64,000 nucleotides of DNA. It comes from Reticulitermes speratus. Taxonomy: Eukaryota; Arthropoda; Insecta; Blattodea; Rhinotermitidae. Below the pieces are notes generated by a model. The model worked only from the letters and a program-made list of their open reading frames with translations. It was not told where the DNA came from and did not search any database. Position numbers and translations under genes: made by a program. Positions 45,670 to 55,776 of this stretch are shown here, one piece after another. Position 1 is the stretch's first letter, and every line of letters starts with the position of its first letter. Where the stretch lies: contig JAJKFL010000010.1 in NCBI GenBank assembly GCA_021186555.1, positions 5,760,085-5,824,084 on the forward strand. Direction: 5' to 3'.

Positions 45670-45985
45670 AAAGAGGTGGGCGGACATTGGAACTTATGCT
45701 GGAAAGGAGAGGTGTATACAGGGTTTTGTTGGGTAGACCTAAGGGAAGGAGGCCACTTGGAAGACAGACGTACGTGGAAGGATAATATTAAAATGTATTT
45801 TAAAGGACTTGATTAGGAGGGAAATGACTGAATTGGTCGGCCTCAGGGTAAGGAAGAGTGGCAGAGCTTTGTGAATGTGGTAGTGAAAATTCGGGTTCCA
45901 CAAAAAGTTGAAAATTTCTTGAATAGCTGAGTAAATATTAGCATGTCAAGGAGTACTCTGTTGTATGGAGTTAGTTCTGAATCAC
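45670..45985 (+). mobile_element. LINE-1 3' fragment
   Basis: 'gtgtatacagggttttgttg', 'ggaggccacttggaagacag' and the end 'ctctgttgtatggagttag' are diagnostic. Confidence 0.8.
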
Positions 45986-46437
45986 GAAGCTGTTTCGTTA
46001 GTTCAGTTACAAATGTGCTAAGCTACTCCCTGCTCTTGTCTGTGCAATAGAACGTCCCGGTGTGTCAGACGTTCCTGTAAGAGAAGGCAGCTACAATTTT
46101 CAGAACATCAGCTTTGTACAGATCAATCAAATCGCCGCCCTTCTGTGCAGTTTATTTACATTCTTCTTCTCTTCACGTGCCCTGCTTTGTTTGACGTCTC
46201 TCCTCTTTAGTTCTCCCCCACCAATACTTTTACACTCTCCTGTATTTCACACCAACTTCTATAACGCCACACTTTTACATTATTTTCTCAAGGATCACAG
46301 AATGCAGTAATCCCTCCATTCTCACTTCAAGCGCTAATAGACACTGACTCTACTTTTTGTTATGTATTATCCTAATTTGCCTCCAAATTATATTTTTATG
46401 GAAAAAAATAACGTCCAAAATCACCCCGCGTATTATA

Positions 46438-46625
46438 GGGAAACTGAAGAAAAGATAGATGGAAATATAGAAGTGACGGGAAGACGAGGAAGAAGAGGTA
46501 GCAGCTACTGAATGACCTTAAGGAAACGAGAGGATAATGTAAATTGAAAGAGGAAGCTCTAGATACCATCTGCGTAGAAGTCGATTTGGAAGAGGCAATG
46601 GACCTGTCAGACTGCGGAATGAATG
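46438..46625 (+). mobile_element. LINE-2 3' fragment, decayed
   Basis: 'agtgacgggaagacgaggaa' through 'ggaagaggcaatggacctgt' and 'gaatgaatg' follow the last ~190 bp of LINE-2, with small deletions. It has one 3' unit, also shortened, and no array. Confidence 0.82.
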
Positions 46626-47227
46626 TATGGTAGACAACAGTACCTAGCAGACGACGGCTTAGAACTTTCGTCGAAGGTCCATCAGCGCGGAGGTACTGTT
46701 CCTGCCCAAACTATTCTAAGTGTGATCTGGGATGAACAAATGGAATAGTGACAGATTTTTCTCACACAGGACTTTATTCTTCCCCTGTTAGTATTTTTCA
46801 ACCAATTCTACGTACCCATATTTCATTCGTCTGCCTTCAACATGGTGTAGTTTTAGTAACTGACAAAGTAGTTAAATAAAACATATCTCTTTTCCTGTCT
46901 GCGTAGAACTTTTATGGGATAATACATTCAATTATATGTGATAAAATTCAGGTAAACATTATGTGTCTTCTAAAGCTCCAGCTATGACCTGTGTGCTATT
47001 TAGGCCTGTTTAGGCAGTATGCCTTTCCGCTTTTAGTCTCCATAACAAAAACATTTATTTTAATCATAATCATGGGTAGTTATTTCTATATTTCTGTTTT
47101 GTCGTACTTGAGTGACTTGCGTGGTTCACGGACATATTATTGGCTACAAATAATGTTTAACTTGTAATCATTGTATAGCAGTAGATAATAAATCAAGAAA
47201 AATTACTTGTTTTAATATGCAGATCTA
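46626..47227. other. Non-coding, nothing recognised
   Basis: No element ends or coding signal. Confidence 0.5.
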
Positions 47228-47372
47228 ATGATAATATTAAAATGGTTTTCTAAGAAGTGGGAAGGGACATGTGGTGGATTGATCTGGCTCAGGATAGGGA
47301 CACGTGGCAGGATTTTGTGAAAGGGATAATGAACCTATGGGTTTTACAAAATACGAAGAATTTTTTGATTGA
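47228..47372 (+). mobile_element. LINE-1 3' fragment
   Basis: Reads [20 protein letters not shown] then NLWVLQNTKN. The satellite starts immediately after, before the normal 3' end. Confidence 0.82.
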
Positions 47373-47377
47373 AAACA

Positions 47378-48300
47378 GTACCGCCACTGGAGTCTGCTTG
47401 CCACCAGGTCTACAATTTTCTGACTATAAAGAGTACCGCCACTGAAATAAGAACCGCAACTGGCGTCTGTTCTCCACCAGGCCTACAATTTCCTGACTAT
47501 AAAAAGCACCGCCACTGAAACCAGAACGGCCACTGGCGTCTGCTTTCCACCATGTCTACAGTTTCCTGACTGAAAACTGTACCGCCACTGGCGTCTGTTT
47601 GCCACCAGGTCTAAAATTTCCTGACTATAAAAAGTACAGCCACTGAAACCAGAACCGCCACTGGCGTCTGTTTTCCACCAGGTCTACAATTTCCTGACTA
47701 TAAAAAGTACCGCCACTGAAATCAGAACGACCACTGGCGTCTGCTTTCCACCATGTCTACAGTTTCCTGACTGAAAACTCTACCGCCACTGAAACCAGAA
47801 CCGCCACTGGCGTCTGCTTTCCACCATGTCTACAGTTTCCTGACTGAAAACTGTACCGCCACTGGCGTCTGTTTTCCACCAGGTCTACAATTTCCTGACT
47901 ATAAAAGTACCGCCACTGAAATCAGAACGGCCACTGGCGTCTGCTTTCCACCATGTCTACAGTTTCCTGACTGAAAACTCTACCGCCACTGAAACCAGAA
48001 CCGCCACTGGCGTCTGCTTTCCACCATGTCTACAGTTTCCTGACTGAAAACTGTACCGCCACTGGCGTCTGTTTTCCACCAGGTCTACAATTTCCTGACT
48101 ATAAAAAGTACCGCCACTGAAATCAGAACGGCCACTGGCGTCTGCTTTCCACCATGTCTACAGTTTCCTGACTGAAAACTCTACCGCCACTGAAACCAGA
48201 ACCGCCACTGGCGTCTGCTTTCCACCATGTCTACAGTTTCCTGACTGAAAACTGTACCGCCACTGGCGTCTGCTTTCCACCAGGTCTACAATTTCCTGCT
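47378..48300. repeat. Complex satellite with ~200-bp higher-order unit
   Basis: Related subunits share 'ccgccactggcgtctg', 'ttccacca(t/g)gtctaca' and 'tttcctgact'. Successive 'ctgtaccgccactggcgtct' starts at 47851, 48051 and 48252 give a period of 200-201 bp, built from one subunit of ~57 bp and two of ~72 bp. The spacing 47578 to 47851 (273 bp) contains an extra 72-bp subunit. Confidence 0.92.
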
Positions 48301-48769
48301 CCTACAAAGAGCAATGCGCCACCTTCTCTCCTCACATTTCTACTGTTTCCTCAAGTTTTCTCTCCATTTCCTTCTTATTTTAGCAGTTTTATTTTATTCT
48401 TCACGCATTCCCTCCCCATTTTCCCGCCCCTTTCGAGTAAAAAATGTTGAACACGGATGAAGGCGAAATAAGGAAGAAGACCCCAGCCAACAGCAGGAAA
48501 TGAGGAGCTGTTTTACGCTTCATGCTGCAGTAAGGCTGAGGCACGAACGTGTAATTCAACAGAACGCAGCCACACGACTTACTGTCTGTCTCTCTGTGTG
48601 TGTGAAAGTGCAATTTAAGAGGGTCGCTAGGAAGCTATTACCCTAAATCTTCTCCCCAGATTGAGACAACCAGGACTTTCTTTAGAGTGTTACTCGTTTA
48701 GGAACATTCCTTTATAAATGGTTCAGGGATTACTGGCATTGCTACTAATTTTCTATAAAAATGAAATTG
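48301..48769. other. Non-coding, nothing recognised
   Basis: Slightly less AT-rich than average. No element ends or coding signal. Confidence 0.5.
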
Positions 48770-48873
48770 CAGTAATGCCCTTCTTAACGCCCAGGATACG
48801 TTCCTAGAACGTGGAGCGTTAAACGAAACAGCGCTAAACGGGGCCATTTTAACGTTAATAAATGGGGGTAGGT

Positions 48874-49264
48874 GTCGACCTCGGTGGACTAGTGGTTAGC
48901 GTGCTCGCCACTGGACCCAAGGTTCGCGGGTTCGATCCCGACCGAGGTCGATGGATTTTTAAGGATGATAAAAATCCGGAGGGGAAGTAAAGCCGTAGAT
49001 TTACGGCATGTAAAAGAACCTTACGGGCATGAATAAAAATGTTGCGTAAGCCAAATTGCCTCCATTTCTCATCCAAGTCTCCTGACTGCCTGCCAGATGG
49101 CTCTGGCATGCACATCAGGATCGATAGAACACTAAGAGCGGCTAGCTGGCCGGTCATCAGCTGCCACGAATGCGCATGACTTAGTAACCTCGACAAGAGG
49201 AGGCAAGAGGAGGCCCGGGCCCATACAGGGCTGTTGAGCCATGGTTATTATTATTATTATTATT
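48874..49264 (+). mobile_element. SINE-A copy with (ATT)n tail and TSD
   Basis: Same head as the 11.4 kb copy, with a deletion of about 24 bp after 'gatgataaaaatccgga'. TSD TAAATGGGGGTAGGT at 48859-48873 and 49264-49278. Confidence 0.93.
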
Positions 49265-49354
49265 AAATGGGGGTAGGTGAAAATACAAACACAAATTTAA
49301 CATAATAGCTTTATTTTTACCAACACATAAACTAAAATTATGTCGTATTTTACA

Positions 49355-49397
49355 CCCCTACATATGTTTCGACTATTTATTAGTCATCATCAGGGGG
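49355..49397 (-). ncRNA. Hammerhead-ribozyme-like motif, left arm
   Basis: On minus: CCCC, CTGATGA, linker T, stem II GACTA/TAGTC, GAAA, CATATGTA, GGGG. Stem I has four G-C pairs. Core complete. Confidence 0.52.
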
Positions 49398-49518
49398 ATC
49401 AAAGTATATACACAGGCTATACATCCACTATAATAGTTGGTTCATCATTCAAGGTTAAAACGAGATAAAACTATGTTCACTATAAAATCAGTAGCATTTG
49501 TTACGTCAGTGGTTAAAA

Positions 49519-49600
49519 TACAGGACATACACAAAAGAATGGTGCGGTATCAAAAGGTTTAAGGTTTGAAACCGCACCATTCTTTTGTGTATGCCCTGTA
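49519..49600. mobile_element. 82-bp palindromic MITE, copy 3, nested
   Basis: Arms match the family outside the loop region ('aaaaggtttaaggttt' here). The outermost TA on each side lies inside the palindrome and no second TA flanks it, so TA is the target duplication itself and the element proper is CAGG...CCCTG. Confidence 0.92.
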
Positions 49601-49633
49601 CAAGTGAGTTGTTTTCTGTGTATATACTTTTAT

Positions 49634-49676
49634 CCCTCTGATGATGACTAATAAATAGTCGAAACATATGTAGGGG
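49634..49676 (+). ncRNA. Hammerhead-ribozyme-like motif, right arm
   Basis: CCCT, CTGATGA (C3 at 49638), linker T, GACTA/TAGTC, GAAA, CATATGTA, GGGG. Stem I has one T-G wobble and three C-G pairs. Confidence 0.52.
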
Positions 49677-49740
49677 TGTAAAATGCGACATAATTGTAGT
49701 GGATGTGTTGGTAAAAATGAAGCTATTACTTAAAGACAAA

Positions 49741-50395
49741 ATGCACTGTGAATATAATGTGAAACAAATTTAATAGTAATGAACGTTTATTAAGAATTAT
49801 TTTATGAAAGTAACTACCCCTAATTTTATACCGCATGAGGGACCAGGCTGTGGGTCTCCTGGAATTTCGGCTTTTTTCATGGTGCAGGCTTCAAGAGTTG
49901 ATTGACTGTTCTTGAGTTGTCTGGGTAGCAGGATATAATTTCAAGAACACCTTGCCGGGCCTTAGAGCTCTACTCATAATCAGGGTCATTATCTATGAAT
50001 TGGTTCATTATCTGTAGATCGCGGTGAGCTGTTTGTGAGAAATTTTGTAGAAATTTGTGTCACTGGTCTCTCTCATCTGTATTTTTTTTAATAATTGTTC
50101 CTATCGTGGACGTTGCCAGACGTACCCACACCAACTTCACGATGTCAGCTTCCATCCATGCCAGTTTCACATCCAAATAAATTATTTTCCTTAGCACCTT
50201 AGATGCACTGACATATTTGCAGGCTTTCTTTTCCCTCAGACTCGATGAATGAGAAGCATTAGAAAATATGTGTTTGCTAAGCAGTGTATGCGATTTTGCA
50301 CAGCAGGTGAGCGAGTGTATTCCGTAGGAAAGGCACTGATTGACTAAATGAATTTTAGCGATTAGGCGGTAATTGAAGCTCTAAAGAATTATAGA
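49741..50395. other. Non-coding, nothing recognised
   Basis: Lies inside the candidate pogo-like element. No transposase frame recognised. Confidence 0.45.
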
Positions 50396-50451
50396 TCATT
50401 GGTTCAAGAGCGCCATAACAAACAGCACTAAACTGGACAGCGTTAAGCAGG

Positions 50452-50612
50452 GTATGACTGTATGACTGTATGAATATGAGTATGACTGTATGACTGTACG
50501 ACTGTATGACTGTATGACTGTATGACTGTATATGACTGTATGACTGTATGTACTGTACGACTGTATGACTGTATGACTGTATGACTGTATGACTGTATGA
50601 CTGTATGACTGC
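50452..50612. repeat. (TATGACTG)n minisatellite
   Basis: About 18 units of 8 bp (GTATGACT), with interruptions. It begins at the terminal 'tatgactg' of the transposon end at 50460. Confidence 0.93.
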
Positions 50613-50805
50613 ATTTAACTTTCTGGTATTTGCCAAAATCTTTTTCACAAAACATTGCATAATTAGCAAAGTCATATTCTGTTTAATGTTGATAAATTTA
50701 TGAAGAGTGACGTGCCGTTCTGTTTGATACATAGCAGTTGAATGAGAACAGTGTCAAAAGCAACTACAAATTTATTATAAAAATATTTTGTTTACAATAT
50801 TTCTT

Positions 50806-51053
50806 TTCTATGGCGCAACAGCCCCTAGTGGGCCAGGGCCTCCTCATTATCAAGGCTTCAAGAGCACATTCGATACACCACACACTTTAGGACTCCTCTG
50901 GACGAGTGATCAGCCCTACGCAGAGACCTCTACCTGACAACACATAGCACTCACAAGGGACATTCATGCCCCCGGCGGAATTCGAACCCGCAATCCCAGC
51001 AAGTGAGCGGTCGCAGACCCACGACTTAAACCGCGCGGCCACTGCGATCGGCT
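50806..51053 (-). mobile_element. SINE-C copy
   Basis: Complete from 'gcgatcggc' (head end) to 'ttctatggcgcaacagccc' (tail end). The B-box on minus (GGTTCGAATTCCG) is near 50978-50990. A possible short TSD is TTRTTTACA. Confidence 0.9.
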
Positions 51054-51177
51054 TATTTACACATGCTACATATTTATTTCCGACGGCACATTATCAGGCT
51101 TTATATAAATATTTTATACCTGAACTTAACATTGTATTTACCGTGCATCTTTTCAATTAAGAAATATTCATTAAAAA

Positions 51178-51366
51178 CCAGCTAATGCACATAAACTTTA
51201 TTCACAATAGTTTATTCTTAAAATTCCCCTATATGTTATGTATGGTCTATGCTAAATAATCTCTACGACCCCTGAAGATGGCGGTTTAAACCACCGAAAT
51301 ACGTATAGGGGAATTTTAAGAATAAACTGTTGTGAATAAAGTTTATGTGCATTAGTTGGTGATTAT
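51178..51366. mobile_element. Small foldback element with hammerhead-like motif
   Basis: The left arm (51178-51238: 'gctaatgcacataaacttta' then 'ttcacaatagtttattctta', to 'cccctatatgt') is the inverse of the right arm (51299-51366). The left arm stops inside the motif, the right arm has it whole. Only about 60 bp lie between the arms. Confidence 0.72.
51269..51310 (+). ncRNA. Hammerhead-ribozyme-like motif with a divergent stem II
   Basis: CCC, CTGAAGA (C3 at 51272), linker T, stem II GG(C)GGTTT/AAACC(A)CC with one mismatch, GAAA (51296-51299), stem III A-T, T-A, A-T closed by CG, A at 51307, GGG. Stems II and III both differ in sequence from other copies but still pair. Confidence 0.5.
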
Positions 51367-51896
51367 TAATATTTCTTAATATTTATACCTATTACATACA
51401 TAATATCTATTATATAGAAGAAATATTATATAACCTATTATAGCTTATTAGTGAATATATACTTAAATTCTCTGAATTTGTAAACTGAATTTTGTAACAT
51501 TTTTTCAAAAATTTATACTTGAAACTGCGCATTCTATTTTCACACAGCAATATTGAATATTTGATGCCTTCCAATATATTCTGTGTGACTCCTTGATAAT
51601 GTCACAATTAAGTCGAAATGTCTGAGGCTTATTAAAGACAGTTGTGTTGTCTCCCAAGAGTTACGTATTTTAATTTCTTTTTATTTGTGTAAACAAATAA
51701 AATATTCACGGATATTTTGTTAACAGGCAGTATCGTTTCGTACCATTTACTCGCCCTCTCTATGTTCCTCTAGGACCGAAACATTGACGAGAGAGAAATA
51801 ATTATTGTTTATGTTACGTATTTTGTTGTTTGTCAGTTGTTCAAAATATATACTACGCACATGGTAACGATAGGAGAGTGCTCGGTATGGTACATA
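51367..51896. other. Non-coding; possible decayed foldback end
   Basis: 'tccttgataatgtcaca' then 'agtcgaaatgtctgagg' near 51590-51628 vaguely follows the hammerhead-like pattern, but the core is broken. No coding signal. Confidence 0.4.
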
Positions 51897-51978
51897 TACA
51901 GGGTATACACAAAAGAATGGTGCTGTTTCAATAGTGAAAACTATTGAAACCGCACCATTCTTTAGTGTATACTCTGTA
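51897..51978. mobile_element. 82-bp palindromic MITE, copy 4
   Basis: The arms differ from the consensus by a few bases (GGTATAC for GGCATAC, CTCTGTA for CCCTGTA) and pair almost throughout. Confidence 0.9.
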
Positions 51979-53499
51979 TTTGTGTGTAAGCATATATACC
52001 ATAAGAGGGGGAGGGAGGTGTAAACAGAGGACACGCGTATTTCCTAAAGCGTTTTTATTGGATGCAAATTTACTTTATTTTGTGGTATTGTGTAGGCCTT
52101 TACTTTTTGAAAGTACAAATCTCTTGCTTATTCATCATGCGTAGAAATAAACACCAGTATTCGTAACGTTGATGAATATTCAGTATATTTCTGACTAGAA
52201 TAATCTTGATAGCAATAAAGGTCTAGTTTTATTGAGTTTATTTAAACATCTCGACGTACTAAAATATTTTCAAATGTGAGCTTCCAATCTTGCGAATTCC
52301 ACATTTTGTGTATTGCAACAAAATTTTTTTTAAGGCGATTATTTGTAGTTTTGTACATTCGACGAATTTTTTTGTTTCAGCGTCATTTATATTGAAAATT
52401 ATTAGAAATTGATAAGTAACGAAAACTGAATGAATATTATTGTAGATTAAGTACCAAATTTTATAGAATTCCGTTTAGTGAAAGTATGAACATATAGCGT
52501 TATTACGTAACTTCGAAAAAAAAAATAACGAGATTGGAAAGTTTTAGTCTGCTACAATACATCGATATACCGAAATGGATTTTGTTATCTTTGTTGTTTT
52601 ATAGCCTTGTTGATTCAAAACGGCAGATATTTTAATGATAAAATTACTTAAAGTTACTGCATGTATCTTACTGCACTCTCTAAATTTTTTTTCATTTTTC
52701 ATTTCGAAAAATATTACGTATACACTTTGAAGATATTGTGAATCTTATTCTGTGTTACTTATTATGTTTTGTAAGGTGACAGGTCTTGAGAAAATCGATA
52801 AAATCCGATTTAAAATCATGTAGACTAGAAATGAGAGCGGGCCGGTAAGATCGAGAAAAGTCTTCGCTCTATAAATTTTATTGTAAGTACCCTATGTCAA
52901 AATTCCGTTGAAATTATTTCAGTAGTTTCGAAGGCGAAGCATGAATTCCGAGTGCCGGAGAGACAAGACTAGTCTAACGTGAGTTCGTTTCTTCAGAAAG
53001 AAGTCAGACTGTTTTAAGCAGGCTCAGTTGTGCAGCTGCTGTCGCCCTGTAGATCGTACATTTAGAAGTGGCTTTGTTGCCATGGAGAGACGTTTCCCAG
53101 TAATAAGCAGATATATCGATAGGGGGAGTCACGGTGTGTACGTAACATATTCGTATGGCGAGCACGTCCACACACAAACGACTCCTTATTCAACGGCGTC
53201 CATTCTTTTTCGATCCACGCACCGTGAAACTCTCTTGTTTGCGAGTCCCCAATTTCCTTTCTACTTCTTCGCTGCATGTGGCATTTCAGGTTGTGGTAGG
53301 AAATTGAATGAAATTGCTCATTTAGCTGATGAATCAGGCTGAATTCTGTCGAGTCTGCAGTCCTACTCCGAGTTTTCATCCCTTGCTAGAACTTAGCTGC
53401 TTCGACATGTTTTGTTATGCACTTTACTGTACTATAATCACGTGTGGAAAGTATCGTTTATTTGATAACGATGTTGTAAGTACCTTATATTCTAGGTGA
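51979..53499. other. Non-coding, nothing recognised
   Basis: A stretch at about 52930-53390 is less AT-rich and has open frames on both strands, but neither shows a recognisable motif or splice context I would trust. Confidence 0.45.
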
Positions 53500-54287
53500 C
53501 TAAGTATGTAAGTAAATAAATAAGTAAAATAATATAAATAATTAAATAAGTAAATAATTAAGTAAATAAGTAATTAAGTAAATAAGTAATTAAGTAAATA
53601 AGTAAGTAAGTAAATAAGTAAGAAAGTAAGTAAATAAGTAAGTAAATAAGTAATAAGTAAGTAAATAAGTAGTAAGTAAATAAGTAAGTAAGCAAGTACG
53701 TAAAAAAGTAAGTAAATAAATAAGTAAGTAAATAAATAAGTAAGTAAATAAATAAGTAAGTAAATAAATAAGCAAATAAGTAATTAAGTAAATAAGTAAG
53801 TAACTAATTAAATAAATAAGTAATTAAGTAAATAAGTAAGTAAGTAAATAAACAAATAAATAAGTAAATAAATAAGTAGATAAGTAATTAAGTAAATAAG
53901 TAAGTAAGTAAATAAGTAAGTAAGTAAATAAGTAAGAAAGTAAGTAAATAAGTAAGTAAATAATAATAAGTAAGTAAATAAGTAATAAGTAAGTAAATAA
54001 GTAGTAAGTAAATAAGTAAGTAAGCAAGTACGTAAATAAGTAAGTAAGTAAATAAATAAGTAAATAAGTAATTAAGTAAATAAATAAGAAAGTAAGTAAA
54101 TAAGTAAAAAAGTAAGTAAATAAGTAAGTAAGCAAGTACGTAAATAAGTAAGTAAATAAGAGAGAAAGTAAGTAAATAAGTAAAAATGTAAGTAAATAAG
54201 TAAGTAAGTAAATAAGTAAGCAAGTAAATAAGTAAGTAAATAAGTAAGTAAGAAACTAACTAACTACTAAGTATCTAAGTAAATAAT
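53500..54287. repeat. (TAAG)n / (TAAA)n microsatellite, about 790 bp
   Basis: Imperfect AAGTAAGTAAAT repeats. At the right end it turns through 'aactaactaactactaagt' into the 3' end of a LINE-1 copy. The long open frames on minus (LLTYLFTYLL-type) are artefacts of a stop-free repeat. Confidence 0.95.
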
Positions 54288-54375
54288 TTCATGGGAAAGA
54301 GTCCTCCTTGAGAAGCCAATAGTTCCTCACACAGTCAAGTAATTTTCCGTATTTATGGAACCCGAAGGCTGTCTA
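54288..54375 (-). mobile_element. LINE-1 3' end
   Basis: The plus strand 'gagtcctccttgagaagcca' and 'ttttccgtatttatggaacc' are the reverse complement of the LINE-1 3' UTR. Confidence 0.75.
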
Positions 54376-55776
54376 TCGACTTATATTTGCTTATTCACTA
54401 ATTAAACTCTTCTTGCCCTATGTATGGTTTGAGTTGCTGATAGCATAGTGTTTAAAACACTTACATAATTCGAAAGAGACCGCAGTCACATATAATATTC
54501 AGATTTTCTCTAGGCCTACATATTCATCATTTTTATACGAATTGTGTGCATGAAGTATAAAATGAAGGCATAATGTGGAAGTTACGTATGATTTTCCGTC
54601 TCTTTGACTTCATGATTATTATCCGAAAAAAAATGTCTTAACTGAATTCGATTAAATCTTATATAGTCTTGTCGGGAGGTACGCATCGAATTTAATTTTA
54701 ATTCATAAGTAATTATCAGCGCTAATTTGTATTAAGTTCAAACCTGTTTAAAATAATATCTTCTTGCAAGAATTAACACAGTATATATTAGGCTATAAAT
54801 GCCCACAGGGTGACAAACAATTGAGAGCCCTTTGATAATTCCCTTACTGACTTTCCTGTTTAAGAAATGTCTTTAAAAATAAATTTTTTGCTTAATTAAG
54901 CAAATTTCTATTTGTTTGATTCGGTTTACGGAACGTTGAGCCGAACTCTAGCGCTAAAGACAACCCGGTCAGCCGTTTCATAGTTACCCCCAAATAGCTA
55001 GCCAGAGAACAGAAGTCATTAAATTTAAATTATCTTAATAAATATCAAACAACTTTCGCAGAGACGACAAAACTTTTCTCAGAAACCCTATGCAAAATTT
55101 GATTGCTTATCGAAATTTCAGTCAAATCATTAAGAAATTTCCCCTATGTATTTGTTACAAAAACCTTAAATAAGATAAAATAGAAGCCATATTTATGAGC
55201 ACAAAATCGTTTTTTTAGTCAAACTAGGTGTAAAACCGATTTCACCTACAGACATTTCTAAACATGTCACAAAAAATTGCAACCTTTTGACTTTGCTAAT
55301 TACAAATGTCATTTTATTCCAATATTTAACAGTGGAAATGACAGGAATTTTTAGCACAGAATAACCACAATACAAAACTGAAATTTAATTAACAGCAAAA
55401 AGAATCACAAACAATATATGCAATTAAATAATGTGTTAAATGTCACTTTGTCGATTTGTAAAGTGTAATTCGCTTGCAGGTTTTAACATATTTATCAGAA
55501 CGGGAGGATTTTATAACAAATATTTTACGGAACAAGACAGCATAATTTTCTATCGAATATATATTTTCCGTAAGATATGGAGATAATGACAGAAATAAAT
55601 GATTTTGTGACTACATTTCATATAGAAGAGTCCTTCGACGTATTTTGTAGTCGTTCTTCCATCCAGCTTGTTTTACGAAATATGTAAGAAATCATGAAGG
55701 GTTTCATTCACGTTTTGGCAGTGTAAAAGTAATAATAACACGAAATCTCCAGAAGTTTGAGCCTAAACATTCATTC
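54376..55776. other. AT-rich non-coding DNA, nothing recognised
   Basis: No element ends, tandem repeats or coding signal. Confidence 0.5.

Larger units (their letters stand above)
49296..49735. mobile_element. Foldback element with two intact hammerhead-like motifs
   Basis: Arms of about 100 bp (about 49300-49400 and 49625-49730) are inverted copies. Each holds a complete motif, pointing outward. The 82-bp MITE at 49519-49600 interrupts the middle. Confidence 0.7.
48770..50460. mobile_element. Candidate pogo-like element invaded by other elements
   Basis: The left end CAGTAATGCCCTTCTTAACG and the right end (inverted) CAGTCATACCCTGCTTAACG are similar TIR-like sequences. Between them lie SINE-A, the hammerhead foldback and an 82-bp MITE, plus about 650 bp of unrecognised sequence. 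TA follows the right end, but the left flank is TG, so pairing of the two ends is a proposal. Confidence 0.45.

Noticed and set aside
51590..51628. A further hammerhead-like motif (TTGATAATG...GTCGAAATGTC)
   Set aside because: The CTGANGA core is altered and stem I does not pair.
53028..53342. 104-residue frame in a less AT-rich stretch
   Set aside because: An overlapping frame of equal length exists on the other strand, with no motif and no convincing splice signals.
53590..54223. Long minus-strand frames rich in L, T, Y, F that look like membrane proteins
   Set aside because: They are the translation of a (TAAG)/(TAAA) microsatellite with no stop in those frames.
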